A stretch of 64,000 bases of DNA from Chitinophaga sp. CF418 (GTDB taxonomy: Bacteria; Bacteroidota; Bacteroidia; Chitinophagales; Chitinophagaceae), in contig NZ_FRCN01000001.1 in the NCBI RefSeq assembly GCF_900142925.1, positions 992,001 to 1,056,000 on the forward strand, in the 5' to 3' direction. The translations under genes and the position numbers were made by a program. The notes below the pieces were generated by a model, which was given only the letters and a program-made list of their open reading frames with translations, made no database searches and had not been told where the DNA came from. This document shows positions 34,032 through 41,594 of the stretch, piece by piece (positions within the stretch are counted from its first letter, which is position 1; each line of letters begins with the position of its first letter).

Positions 34032-35084
34032 TTACAGCCCTAATACTTTTCTGTTCAGGGCTTCATCAGCTCCGCCGCCTGCAAAGTCGTCAAAGGCTTT
34101 TTCAGTTACACGGATAATGTGGTTCTGGATGAACGGCGCACCTTCTTTTGCACCATCCTCCGGATGTTTGATACAGCACTCCCACTCCATCACTGCCCAA
34201 CCACTGTAATCGTATTGGGTCAGCTTACTGAAGACGCCTTTAAAGTCTACCTGACCATCTCCCAGTGAACGGAAACGTCCCGGACGGTCAATCCATCCCT
34301 GGTAGCCGCCATATACGCCGGAACGGCCGGTAGGATTGAATTCTGCATCTTTTACGTGGAACATTTTGATCTTCTCGTGATAGATATCGATGTATTCCAG
34401 GTAATCCAGGCATTGCAGCACGAAATGGCTCGGATCGTACAGCAGGCAGGCGCGGTTGTGATTGCCGGTAGCCTCCAGGAAACGCTCGTAAGAAATACCA
34501 TCGTGCAGGTCTTCGCCCGGATGGATCTCATAACAGAGGTCTACACCATTGGCATCAAACTCATTCAGGATCGGCAGCCAGCGATTGGCCAGTTCTTTAA
34601 AGCCTGTTTCCACCAGTCCTGCCGGACGTTGTGGCCAGGGATATACCGTATGCCAGAGCAATGCACCACTGAAGGTAGCATGTGCGTTCAGGCCCAGGTT
34701 ACGGCTTGCCTTTGCGGCATATTTCAGCTGATTTACCGCCCATTCAGTACGGGCAGCTGCATTGCCCCTTTTATCGGCAGGAGCAAAACCATCAAACAGT
34801 TCATTGTAAGCAGGATGTACCGCCACCAGCTGTCCCTGCAGGTGCGTGGACAACTCAGTGATCTCCAGCCCTGCCGCATTTACGATACCCTTGATCTCGT
34901 CTGCATAGGTCTTGCTCTCAGCAGCCTTTTGCAGGTCTATCATACGGGGATCCCAGGTAGGGATCTGTACACCTTTAAATCCTAATCCCGCCGACCATTT
35001 ACAGATGCTCTCCAGGCTATTGAAAGGCGCAGTGTCTCCGAGAAACTGTGCCAGGAAAATTCCAGGTCCTTTAATTGTTTTCAT
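34032..35084 (-). CDS. Sugar phosphate isomerase/epimerase (TIM barrel)
   Basis: The 350-residue protein is an AP-endonuclease-2-like TIM barrel of the xylose-isomerase superfamily. Typical parts are GLGFKGVQIPTWDPRM, ELSTHLQGQLVAVHP, VDLCYEIHPGEDLHDG, LLYDPSHFVLQCLDY, FHVKDAEFNPTGR and YSGWAVMEWECCIKHP, where E, D, H and E line up as metal ligands. No signal peptide is present, so it acts in the cytoplasm. It follows the Gfo/Idh/MocA gene by 15 bp and probably works on the keto-sugar product. The exact substrate is unknown. Confidence 0.88.
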   Translation of the reverse strand: MKTIKGPGIFLAQFLGDTAPFNSLESICKWSAGLGFKGVQIPTWDPRMIDLQKAAESKTYADEIKGIVNAAGLEITELSTHLQGQLVAVHPAYNELFDGFAPADKRGNAAARTEWAVNQLKYAAKASRNLGLNAHATFSGALLWHTVYPWPQRPAGLVETGFKELANRWLPILNEFDANGVDLCYEIHPGEDLHDGISYERFLEATGNHNRACLLYDPSHFVLQCLDYLEYIDIYHEKIKMFHVKDAEFNPTGRSGVYGGYQGWIDRPGRFRSLGDGQVDFKGVFSKLTQYDYSGWAVMEWECCIKHPEDGAKEGAPFIQNHIIRVTEKAFDDFAGGGADEALNRKVLGL

Positions 35085-35099
35085 ACGTGCCTTTATTAA

Positions 35100-36263
35100 T
35101 TAGATTTCAAACGTTGTCCATTTCTCAGTGCTCTGGCTGGAACGAACCACGTTGTCGATGAATGCCATACCACGGATGCCCTCTTCTACGCCAGGGAAGT
35201 CGAGTGATTCCGGAGCCGGGGTCTTTCCGTCCAGTTTCGCCTGTAATGTCTGTGCGAAGTTGCGGTACAGGTTACCGAATGCTTCCAGGTATCCTTCCGG
35301 ATGTCCGCCCGGTGTACGGGTATTATGAATGGCATAGCTGCTCTGGTAGCCACCATAGTTGCCGCCGGCACGATATATTTCAGTTGGTTTGTCCAGCCAT
35401 TTTACCAGCAGGGTATTAGGCTCCTGTTGCGCCCATTCCAGACCACCTTTCTCACCATATATCCTGATCTTCAGTGCATTTTCTTCACCAGCAGCCACCT
35501 GTGATGCCATCAGCACACCAGCAGCACCATTGTCAAAACGGAGCAGCACAGCGCCATCATCATCCAGACCACGGCCTTCTACCATAATGTGCAGGTCAGC
35601 GCAAAGCTTTTCGATCTTCAATCCGCTGATATATTCCGCCAGGTTAGCAGCGTGGGTACCGATATCACCGAAACATCCGCTCTTACCGGAACGTTTAGGG
35701 TCAGTTCTCCAGGCAGCGCCGGCACTATCTTTTTCAGTTGGTCTGCTCAGCCAACCCTGTGGATATTCCACCCATACCTTACGGATCTTGCCCAGGGCGC
35801 CTTCAGCCACCATACGGCGGGCCTGTTTTACCAGCGGATAACCGGTATAGGTATGTGTGAGCAACAGGGTCAGGCCAGTCTGCTCTACTTTCGCCTTTAA
35901 TTGTTTGGCTTCATCGAGGTTGAAAGTGATCGGTTTTTCGATCACTACGTTAAAGCCTTTGTCCAGCGCCATCATCGCAGGCTCGAAGTGTGCGAAGTTG
36001 GGTGTTACGATGGTGATAAAGTCCAGCTTTTCATGCTCTGGTAATGCAGCCTCTTTCTCCAGCATGGTCTTATAGTCAGTGTACGTGCGGGCAGGGTCCA
36101 GGAATAACATCTTTCCTGATTCCAGGGCCGTTTCAGGATTTACACTCAGGGCGCCAGCTTTCAATTCGATCAGTCCATCCATATTGGCAGCAATACGATG
36201 GATTGCTCCGATGAAGGCATCCTTACCGCCTCCGATCATTCCCATTCTTAACTTACGGTTCAT
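35100..36263 (-). CDS. Gfo/Idh/MocA-family sugar oxidoreductase
   Basis: This NAD(P)-dependent enzyme oxidises or reduces sugars, often at C3. The N-terminal Rossmann motif is GMIGGGKDAFIGAIHR, followed by TPNFAHFEPAMMALDKGFNVVIEKPITFN with the catalytic EKP lysine, and the GDIGTHAANLAEY segment at the substrate site. I took the ATG at 36263 (MNRKLRMG); a TTG two codons upstream is possible. About 387 residues. It is the first gene of the leftward sugar cluster. No signal peptide is visible, so it acts inside the cell on imported or returned sugars. Confidence 0.9.
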   Translation of the reverse strand: MNRKLRMGMIGGGKDAFIGAIHRIAANMDGLIELKAGALSVNPETALESGKMLFLDPARTYTDYKTMLEKEAALPEHEKLDFITIVTPNFAHFEPAMMALDKGFNVVIEKPITFNLDEAKQLKAKVEQTGLTLLLTHTYTGYPLVKQARRMVAEGALGKIRKVWVEYPQGWLSRPTEKDSAGAAWRTDPKRSGKSGCFGDIGTHAANLAEYISGLKIEKLCADLHIMVEGRGLDDDGAVLLRFDNGAAGVLMASQVAAGEENALKIRIYGEKGGLEWAQQEPNTLLVKWLDKPTEIYRAGGNYGGYQSSYAIHNTRTPGGHPEGYLEAFGNLYRNFAQTLQAKLDGKTPAPESLDFPGVEEGIRGMAFIDNVVRSSQSTEKWTTFEI

Positions 36264-37093
36264 TGGCAAAACGTTTTATTCTTTATAGGTTTTGAGTTGT
36301 CTTCTAAGACCATTTAACGTGGAAGAAGCAGGAAAAGAGCTTTTCCGCCGTCTAATATATAAAAAAGTACAGGCAACAATCAATATAATACGCAAAATGC
36401 AACAAGCATGAGGGTTTCTCACACCTCCTGCATGAAAAGTCTGACCTGTACATTTTTTAAATACGAACTGCTGCCGGCGCAATCCCGCTATCTCTACCGC
36501 TGGCTGCCCCTTCTTCCGGCAGGGTAATATAACTCCCATCGTATTGTAATGGACAATGGGCTTCCCGTTCTTACCGCTAAAATCGCCGGAAGTATCCATG
36601 AGCACGATAGTACCCCCTCGGGTACCTGTTCATAACGTACGCGCTGCACTGGCCGGCAAAAACCTTAAATGTAGAAAACTCCTGCCACATTTTTGTGTGA
36701 TATTTTCATGAAGATATTAGGTACAACTACCTACAAAAATGGTTATTTTTGTCCTACGAAAGTGTTACAATTGATACTATTTGGTATACAGCAACACGTG
36801 ATTCCGGTGAGGAATAACACATAAGAGAAAGATAAATAATAGATTAAAAAACAGATATTTATAAAAAAAGAAAGAGCCAAATAAGACTATCCGGCTCTTG
36901 TTTTACTATCCTATGAAAACCCTAATAATGTAAAGGTAAAGTGTTGTAACAAATGATAGTGTTAAATGGTCGTTAATAAATAAATATTTTTTCCAAACGA
37001 GCTGACCTATTAATATTTTTTTTCTACATACTTTTTTCGCTTCTTTGCACACGTTTACGGCTAAATGGCCGCAGCGATAAGAAAATTGTCATT
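36264..37093. other. Divergent intergenic region with a possible small RNA
   Basis: This 830-bp gap lies between the sugar cluster (leftward) and the GT2 gene (rightward). It holds an orphan hairpin-T-run at 36870-36906 and a TATTTTTG box at about 36743-36750, which could bound a short transcript. A leftward frame at 36276-36605 has no convincing protein features. Low GC and AT runs precede the GT2 start. Confidence 0.4.
36870..36906. terminator. Orphan intrinsic terminator
   Basis: AAGAGCC and GGCTCTT pair around a 13-nt loop, with TGTTTTAC on the right and an A-rich run on the left, so it could work on either strand. No annotated gene ends next to it, so it may end a small RNA. Confidence 0.45.
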
Positions 37094-37840
37094 ATGTCAC
37101 AACTGCTTTCCGTGATCATTCCGGCTTACAATGAAGAAAGATATATCTACGATATCCTTGAAAGGGTGCAGGCGGTAACGCTGGCCGGTGACGTGCAGAA
37201 AGAACTGGTGGTGGTAGATGATCATTCAAAAGATAACACCGGTGGAGAAGTTGAACGTTTCCGCGTGGCCTTTCCGCACGTGAAGCTGCAATATGTACGT
37301 CACGAAGTGAACAAAGGTAAAGGCGCCGCCCTGCGTACTGGTATCCAGCAGGCCAGCGGTGACTTCACTATTATACAGGACGCTGATCTGGAATATAACC
37401 CGGAAGAGTATAACCGCCTGCTGAAGCCAATGTTACAGGGTGTAGCTGACGTCGTATATGGCTCACGTTTCATGGGAGACGGTCCTCACCGTATCCTCTT
37501 CTTCTGGCATACTATCGGGAACAAGTTCCTGACCTTCCTTTCCAATGCGCTCACCAATCTGAATCTGACGGATATGGAGACCTGCTATAAACTGTTCCGC
37601 AGCTCCGTCATCAAACAGATCGATCTGAAGGAAAACCGTTTCGGATTTGAACCGGAAGTAACTGCCAAGATCAGCCGTGTACCTGGCATTCGTATATACG
37701 AAGTAGGTATTGCTTATTATGGCCGTACTTACGCAGAAGGGAAAAAGATCAACTACAAAGACGGTTTCCGTGCTATTTACTGCATTCTGAAGTACAATAT
37801 TTTCTCCCGGCAGAAAAAAGTTGTACAGCTCAATAAGTAA
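37094..37840 (+). CDS. Glycosyltransferase family 2 (DPM1-like)
   Basis: The 248-residue protein has a GT-A fold: LLSVIIPAYNEERYIYDILERV, VVVDDHSKDNTGG, GKGAALRTGIQQASGDFTII, the metal-binding QDADLEYNPEEY, and GSRFMGDGPHRI. It lacks C-terminal membrane helices, like soluble dolichyl/polyprenyl-phosphate mannose synthase-type enzymes. It probably transfers a sugar to a lipid carrier for the GT-C-like membrane protein directly downstream, 30 bp away. Confidence 0.88.
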   Translation: MSQLLSVIIPAYNEERYIYDILERVQAVTLAGDVQKELVVVDDHSKDNTGGEVERFRVAFPHVKLQYVRHEVNKGKGAALRTGIQQASGDFTIIQDADLEYNPEEYNRLLKPMLQGVADVVYGSRFMGDGPHRILFFWHTIGNKFLTFLSNALTNLNLTDMETCYKLFRSSVIKQIDLKENRFGFEPEVTAKISRVPGIRIYEVGIAYYGRTYAEGKKINYKDGFRAIYCILKYNIFSRQKKVVQLNK

Positions 37841-37870
37841 TCCAATACATCATTTTATTATTCCATTATT

Positions 37871-39556
37871 ATGTTATTCCTGTTAGTTAAATTCCTGTAT
37901 ATCATTATACTGTCATTCCTGTATGGATATACGCTGCAGCAATTTCTACATAACAGGATACTGAAGAATATTCCCGCACAACCTCATTTCTCACTGATAA
38001 CACTCAATGGCTTTTTTGCCATCACTGTTATCGCTTCCGGCCTGTCCATTTTCATGCCGCTGGCTGGTCTGGCACATGGTATTATACTGGTGGCAGGATT
38101 GTTATGCTATATGTTCCAGCGTACCGCCATTCACAAGCAGGTATCGGATTATGCAGCAGAAGCACGCAGTGCAGGAAGAAGCCGGCAGTTGCTGGCCGGC
38201 GCAGCCATCATATACGTACTGTACCTGTCTGCACAGCAGCCTTTCACTTACGACGAGGGACTGTACTATGCACAGTTCATCAAATGGATGCAGCACTATA
38301 AAGCGGTACCGGGATTGGCTAACCTGCATGAGCGTTTTGGTTATAATTCACACTGGCATGTACTTTCAGCCGTTTTCAACTTTTCCTGGCTGAATGGTAT
38401 TGCTGATAACCGCCTCAATGGTGTATTATACCTGCTGACCGTATTATACCTGCTTCCCCGTAAGCAGGATGCCAATTTCATCGCCTTACTGAAAGCAGGC
38501 CTGCTGGTGATGATCAATATGCCGCAGTTTGGCGCCTACTACATTATTGCCCCAGCTGCAGATACAGCTATTTACTATATCAGTTGCCTGGTGATCGTGA
38601 GCTGGCTGGAGAAAAGCGCAGCGGGCACACCTCCTCTTCAAAGCAACAATGGCGTGTTCATGTTGCTGGCGCCTATCTTTCTGCTGACAGTAAAGGTATC
38701 TTCCATTCCAATACTTGTGTTGACAGTCCTGATGTACTGGCAGGTATTACGTCAGAAAAATTACGCTCAGTTACTGATCCTTTGCGGTATCGGTATAGTG
38801 ATCCTGGCCCCCTGGTTAGTCAGAAATGTCATTTTCTCCGGTTACCTGCTTTTCCCCATGGAAATGCCTGACCTGTTTCATACCGGATGGGCAGTACCGA
38901 CATCCGTCATACGCTCCACCCGGCTGGACATCACCGTTTTTGCCATTTACCGCGTGGCGGATATTCCCCGGTACTTTTCCGAGAGTACCTTACAACAATT
39001 CAGCACCTGGTTCCTGCATAGTCTCCGCATATATGATAAAGCGCTTGTATTAGCCACGATGGCGTCGCCAATACTGGTATTTATCCGTCGTAAACAATTG
39101 CCGGCCGGTTTTGTCCCCCTATATGTCTTTCTGTTACTGGGTTGCTGTTTCTGGCTGAAACAGGCTCCGGATCCCCGTTTTGGCTATAGCTACCTGGCTC
39201 CCCTGGTGATACTGACAGCGCTATTCTGCTTCCCAAAACTGCAATTACGGCAGGTCTATATCCCGGTTTTGTGTGTTACATTGTTGTTCCAGGCGGGTAC
39301 ACTGGCATTGCGGTATCATCTGCATAAAGTATTCGTCCAGGAAAAGATGATTGCAGCGGCCCCGCCCACCGGTACCTTGTTAATGCCTGTGCCTTATGCC
39401 CCTACTGAAATTATTCAACACAATGCGGCCTTTCCGGTGAATACGACGCCTAATGGACTTTGCTGGACCGCACCTCTACCTTGTGCCGATCATCTGCCAA
39501 ATGGGGTTAAAAGGAGAGGTAGTTCACTGGGTGATGGGTTCGCTCCGGAGGAATAA
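37871..39556 (+). CDS. LIC_10190-type polytopic membrane protein (GT-C-like)
   Basis: The 561-residue protein has 10 or more hydrophobic segments. After about 120 residues comes the loop QQPFTYDEGLYYAQFIKWM with an acidic pair that resembles the catalytic loop of GT-C glycosyltransferases, then HERFGYNSHWHVLSAVFNF, a signature I associate with the LIC_10190 family. The C-terminal tail (CWTAPLPCADHLPNGV, LGDGFAPEE) is intact. It probably uses the lipid-linked sugar made by the GT2 upstream. The acceptor is unknown. Confidence 0.75.
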   Translation: MLFLLVKFLYIIILSFLYGYTLQQFLHNRILKNIPAQPHFSLITLNGFFAITVIASGLSIFMPLAGLAHGIILVAGLLCYMFQRTAIHKQVSDYAAEARSAGRSRQLLAGAAIIYVLYLSAQQPFTYDEGLYYAQFIKWMQHYKAVPGLANLHERFGYNSHWHVLSAVFNFSWLNGIADNRLNGVLYLLTVLYLLPRKQDANFIALLKAGLLVMINMPQFGAYYIIAPAADTAIYYISCLVIVSWLEKSAAGTPPLQSNNGVFMLLAPIFLLTVKVSSIPILVLTVLMYWQVLRQKNYAQLLILCGIGIVILAPWLVRNVIFSGYLLFPMEMPDLFHTGWAVPTSVIRSTRLDITVFAIYRVADIPRYFSESTLQQFSTWFLHSLRIYDKALVLATMASPILVFIRRKQLPAGFVPLYVFLLLGCCFWLKQAPDPRFGYSYLAPLVILTALFCFPKLQLRQVYIPVLCVTLLFQAGTLALRYHLHKVFVQEKMIAAAPPTGTLLMPVPYAPTEIIQHNAAFPVNTTPNGLCWTAPLPCADHLPNGVKRRGSSLGDGFAPEE

Positions 39557-39652
39557 TGTTTCTTCGTTGCTTCGCCGTCGCTTCTTCGTCGCTTCGCCGT
39601 CCGTAATTCGTCCGGGTTTACCGGTTGAACGTGTTGTTGAAATGTGTCATCA

Positions 39653-39832
39653 ATTCCCCGGGGTATATCCGAAATTATAAACAACACCATCCCGGGGTTA
39701 TCACCCGCGATACGAACGCGTTCCCCGGTTATCACCGCACGTTACAAACGCGTTCCCTGGTTATCACCCACGATACGAAAACGTCCCCCGGTTATACCCC
39801 GCTCCCCGGGATTGCACCCCGGGCTACAAACA
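39653..39832. repeat. Degenerate 31-33 bp tandem repeat array
   Basis: About five units carry variants of TTCCCCGGTTATCACCCGCG followed by ATACGAACGCG. The last unit merges into CCCGGGATTGCACCCCGGGC and GGCTACAAACAC, a sequence also seen near 10340-10370. Confidence 0.65.
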
Positions 39833-40087
39833 CTGGGACTTCTAACGGAGTCCTATTATGTTTTGTTGATGACATTTGGTTTCTTTCCGGCGTTTGTTCT
39901 CTGCTTGTTCTCTGCGTCTTCTCTGCTTGTTCTCTCCTTGTCCTCTCGCCATCATCTACCTTTTATTGCCGGTAGTGCCGGTGCACTACTTCCGCAAGAG
40001 GCGCCCTCTCCTACCTCAGCTGCCGCCCGGTTGACCGCGATTGCTGATGCAATATTAGCACAACTATTCGCGCCTTTTCGGGCAATG

Positions 40088-40150
40088 TACACAAGACGCA
40101 AAAACGTGTATACAACACGCAAAAATGTGGGGACAAAACGCAAATATCTG
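40088..40150. repeat. 21-bp repeat, three units
   Basis: Three consecutive units share ACA(A/C)NACGCAAA with a terminal GTG or CTG: 40088-40108, 40109-40129 and 40130-40150. The third is less conserved. Confidence 0.5.
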
Positions 40151-40158
40151 TCCCCACA
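40126..40158. repeat. Stem-loop with 10-bp perfect stem
   Basis: TGTGGGGACA and TGTCCCCACA pair perfectly around a 13-nt AT-rich loop. It overlaps the third unit of the 21-bp repeat. Confidence 0.6.
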
Positions 40159-40217
40159 GACAATAGAAAATGCTTATTTATACTTTATAAAACCTTGTAT
40201 ATTTCCTGCATACGGTT

Positions 40218-40307
40218 TGCATATGACCAGGATCTTCCTCCGTTCTTCCTCCGTTCTTCCTCCGTTTTTAACGGAAGAAGAACGGAGGAAGATCCTGATC
40301 ATATGCA
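40218..40307. repeat. 90-bp imperfect inverted repeat
   Basis: Arms of 38 bp start TGCATATGACCAGGATCTTC and end with its reverse complement GATCCTGATCATATGCA; only two mismatches were counted. The centre holds extra copies of CTTCCTCCGTT, so alternative pairings are possible. Confidence 0.8.
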
Positions 40308-40378
40308 ACTTATATGCAACTCACGTGAACCGTCTCTTAGTCCTGAAAGTTTACCTTTTCGGAGCATTTGAATTCGCT

Positions 40379-40470
40379 TTGATATCGCTTTGATAACGCT
40401 CATTCTACGTTGATCCTACGTTCATGAACGTAGGATCAACGTAGAATGAGCGTTATCAAAGCGATATCAA
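40379..40470. repeat. 92-bp perfect palindrome without spacer
   Basis: The sequence reads TTGATATCGCTTTGATAACG outward and returns as its exact complement, with the centre TTCATGAA at 40421-40428. All 46 base pairs match. Such spacerless palindromes are usually unstable in bacteria, so the persistence of this one is notable. Confidence 0.9.
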
Positions 40471-40600
40471 GCCGGCTATTAATACACCGACCGCCGTTCT
40501 GTCTGAAAATCACGAAGACGATACAGTGAGTAGTGACAATTCTTCATCAGTCCGCTATATAAACATTTTGTACTTTTATTTAATATTTCAGAAATATCCT

Positions 40601-41269
40601 ATGAGTAGAATCCTATTATCCTTATCGCTGGCAACCGTGCTATGCGGCTGTGGTGTATCCGGGAAACAGAAATTTCCCTCCTCAGCAAAAGACTACGCAC
40701 TGGCAGACGCTATGCATTACGACCATGCAATTATTGACGCACTAAGAGAAACAGTACCTGGCAACATTAACAGATTAAAACCAACATCCGACGAGGGAAT
40801 TAACAACACTACACTGGGAGATGCCCTGCAATTCGAGTATGAAGTAAATGTAGATAATGCAGAACATTACGAGCAGCTCAGAACATCATTAAAAAATCAG
40901 GGATATCTGCTGTTCAAATCAGAAGAAAACTTTGGCACTACGCCTGATAAATTTGCAGTCCTGAAGAGTAAAAATCAATTCGATATTGTAAAATTCCGGG
41001 CCACCACGGGAGCAAATTATAATATCAGCAATGACAGCATCATGTTGAAATTACATGAATGGTACGAGCAACAGCCCTTTGAGATCACCGGTGCTGACGC
41101 TGACTGGGTAGAGGTACATCTGCTTAAACTCACATCCCCTGCGGCACTGTCGTTTGCGAACGAAGTATCGGCATTCTGTCCCGATCTGACGGAGCAGGGA
41201 ACAGAAACGGTAGAGAACCTGGCCGCTGAAATGCTGCAAACCAGGCGCTTATTCCTCTGGTGGGATTAA
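40601..41269 (+). CDS. DUF4253-domain lipoprotein
   Basis: I took the ATG at 40601, which gives a signal with lipobox (LSLATVLCGCGVS); an open frame begins at 40526 but adds 25 unlikely residues. The C-terminal region fits the DUF4253 family (EITGADADWVEVHLLKL, FCPDLTEQGTETVENLAAE, RRLFLWWD). The function of the domain is not known. It stands alone between the repeat region and secA, with its own terminator. Confidence 0.82.
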   Translation: MSRILLSLSLATVLCGCGVSGKQKFPSSAKDYALADAMHYDHAIIDALRETVPGNINRLKPTSDEGINNTTLGDALQFEYEVNVDNAEHYEQLRTSLKNQGYLLFKSEENFGTTPDKFAVLKSKNQFDIVKFRATTGANYNISNDSIMLKLHEWYEQQPFEITGADADWVEVHLLKLTSPAALSFANEVSAFCPDLTEQGTETVENLAAEMLQTRRLFLWWD

Positions 41270-41290
41270 ATAACAGTATTTTAACATTTG

Positions 41291-41323
41291 AAGCCGTCTT
41301 GTTTATTCAGGGCGGCTTTTTTG
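41291..41323 (+). terminator. Terminator after the DUF4253 gene
   Basis: AAGCCGTC pairs with GGCGGCTT around an 11-12-nt loop and is followed by TTTTG. It lies about 22 bp past the stop codon. Confidence 0.7.
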
Positions 41324-41482
41324 CAGCCTTCAGCAGCTCTGGCGTCTTTTAAACAGCCCTGCCCTGCTGCTTTCCCTTTAAAAATCGCTTCCTGCTGCCA
41401 TAATACGGCATTTAGCCTTCACTATGTGCAAATAATTCATAATTTTACAGGCCTTGCCAAAACCGGGTCTAAGTCTGACAGC

Positions 41483-41515
41483 TTGTCATCCGATGCTTCA
41501 TAAGCACAATATTTG
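41483..41515 (+). promoter_or_regulatory. Possible secA promoter
   Basis: AATATTTG at 41508-41515 is one mismatch from the TAnnTTTG -7 box, with TTG at 41483-41485 as a -33 element. The spacer of 22 bp is slightly long. The predicted leader is about 70 nt. Confidence 0.35.
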
Positions 41516-41531
41516 GGTAAGGTAGTCGGGC

Positions 41532-41547
41532 ACGATAGGACTATCGT
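41532..41547 (+). promoter_or_regulatory. Leader hairpin upstream of secA
   Basis: ACGATAG and CTATCGT pair perfectly around a 2-nt GA loop, about 50 bp upstream of the start codon. A loop this small is tight, so the dyad may act as DNA. Confidence 0.3.
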
Positions 41548-41594
41548 CCTTTGACTGTACAACTGTTTTAACAATCATTCGTAATAAACACAAC

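Larger units (their letters stand above)
39557..40600. other. Repeat-dense intergenic region
   Basis: This 1,044-bp gap holds a C/T-rich low-complexity stretch (39557-39605), a 32-bp tandem array (39653-39832), a 21-bp triplicate (40088-40150), a hairpin (40126-40158), a 90-bp imperfect inverted repeat (40218-40307) and a 92-bp perfect palindrome (40379-40470). The frames in this region are low-complexity and look non-coding. No gene was found. Confidence 0.75.
41270..41594. other. Intergenic region upstream of secA
   Basis: This 325-bp gap contains the terminator at 41291-41323, a likely secA promoter near 41483-41515 and a 5'-leader hairpin at 41532-41547. No ORF was found. Confidence 0.5.

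Noticed and set aside
36276..36605. Leftward 109-residue frame upstream of the Gfo/Idh/MocA gene
   Set aside because: Composition is not protein-like, no homologue comes to mind, and it overlaps the presumed promoter region.
39653..39832. CRISPR array
   Set aside because: The units are contiguous and degenerate without unique spacers of constant length, and no cas gene is present.
39644..40393. 249-residue open frame
   Set aside because: It lies across tandem repeats and long palindromes, with low-complexity translation (runs of S, L and P), so it is most likely non-coding.
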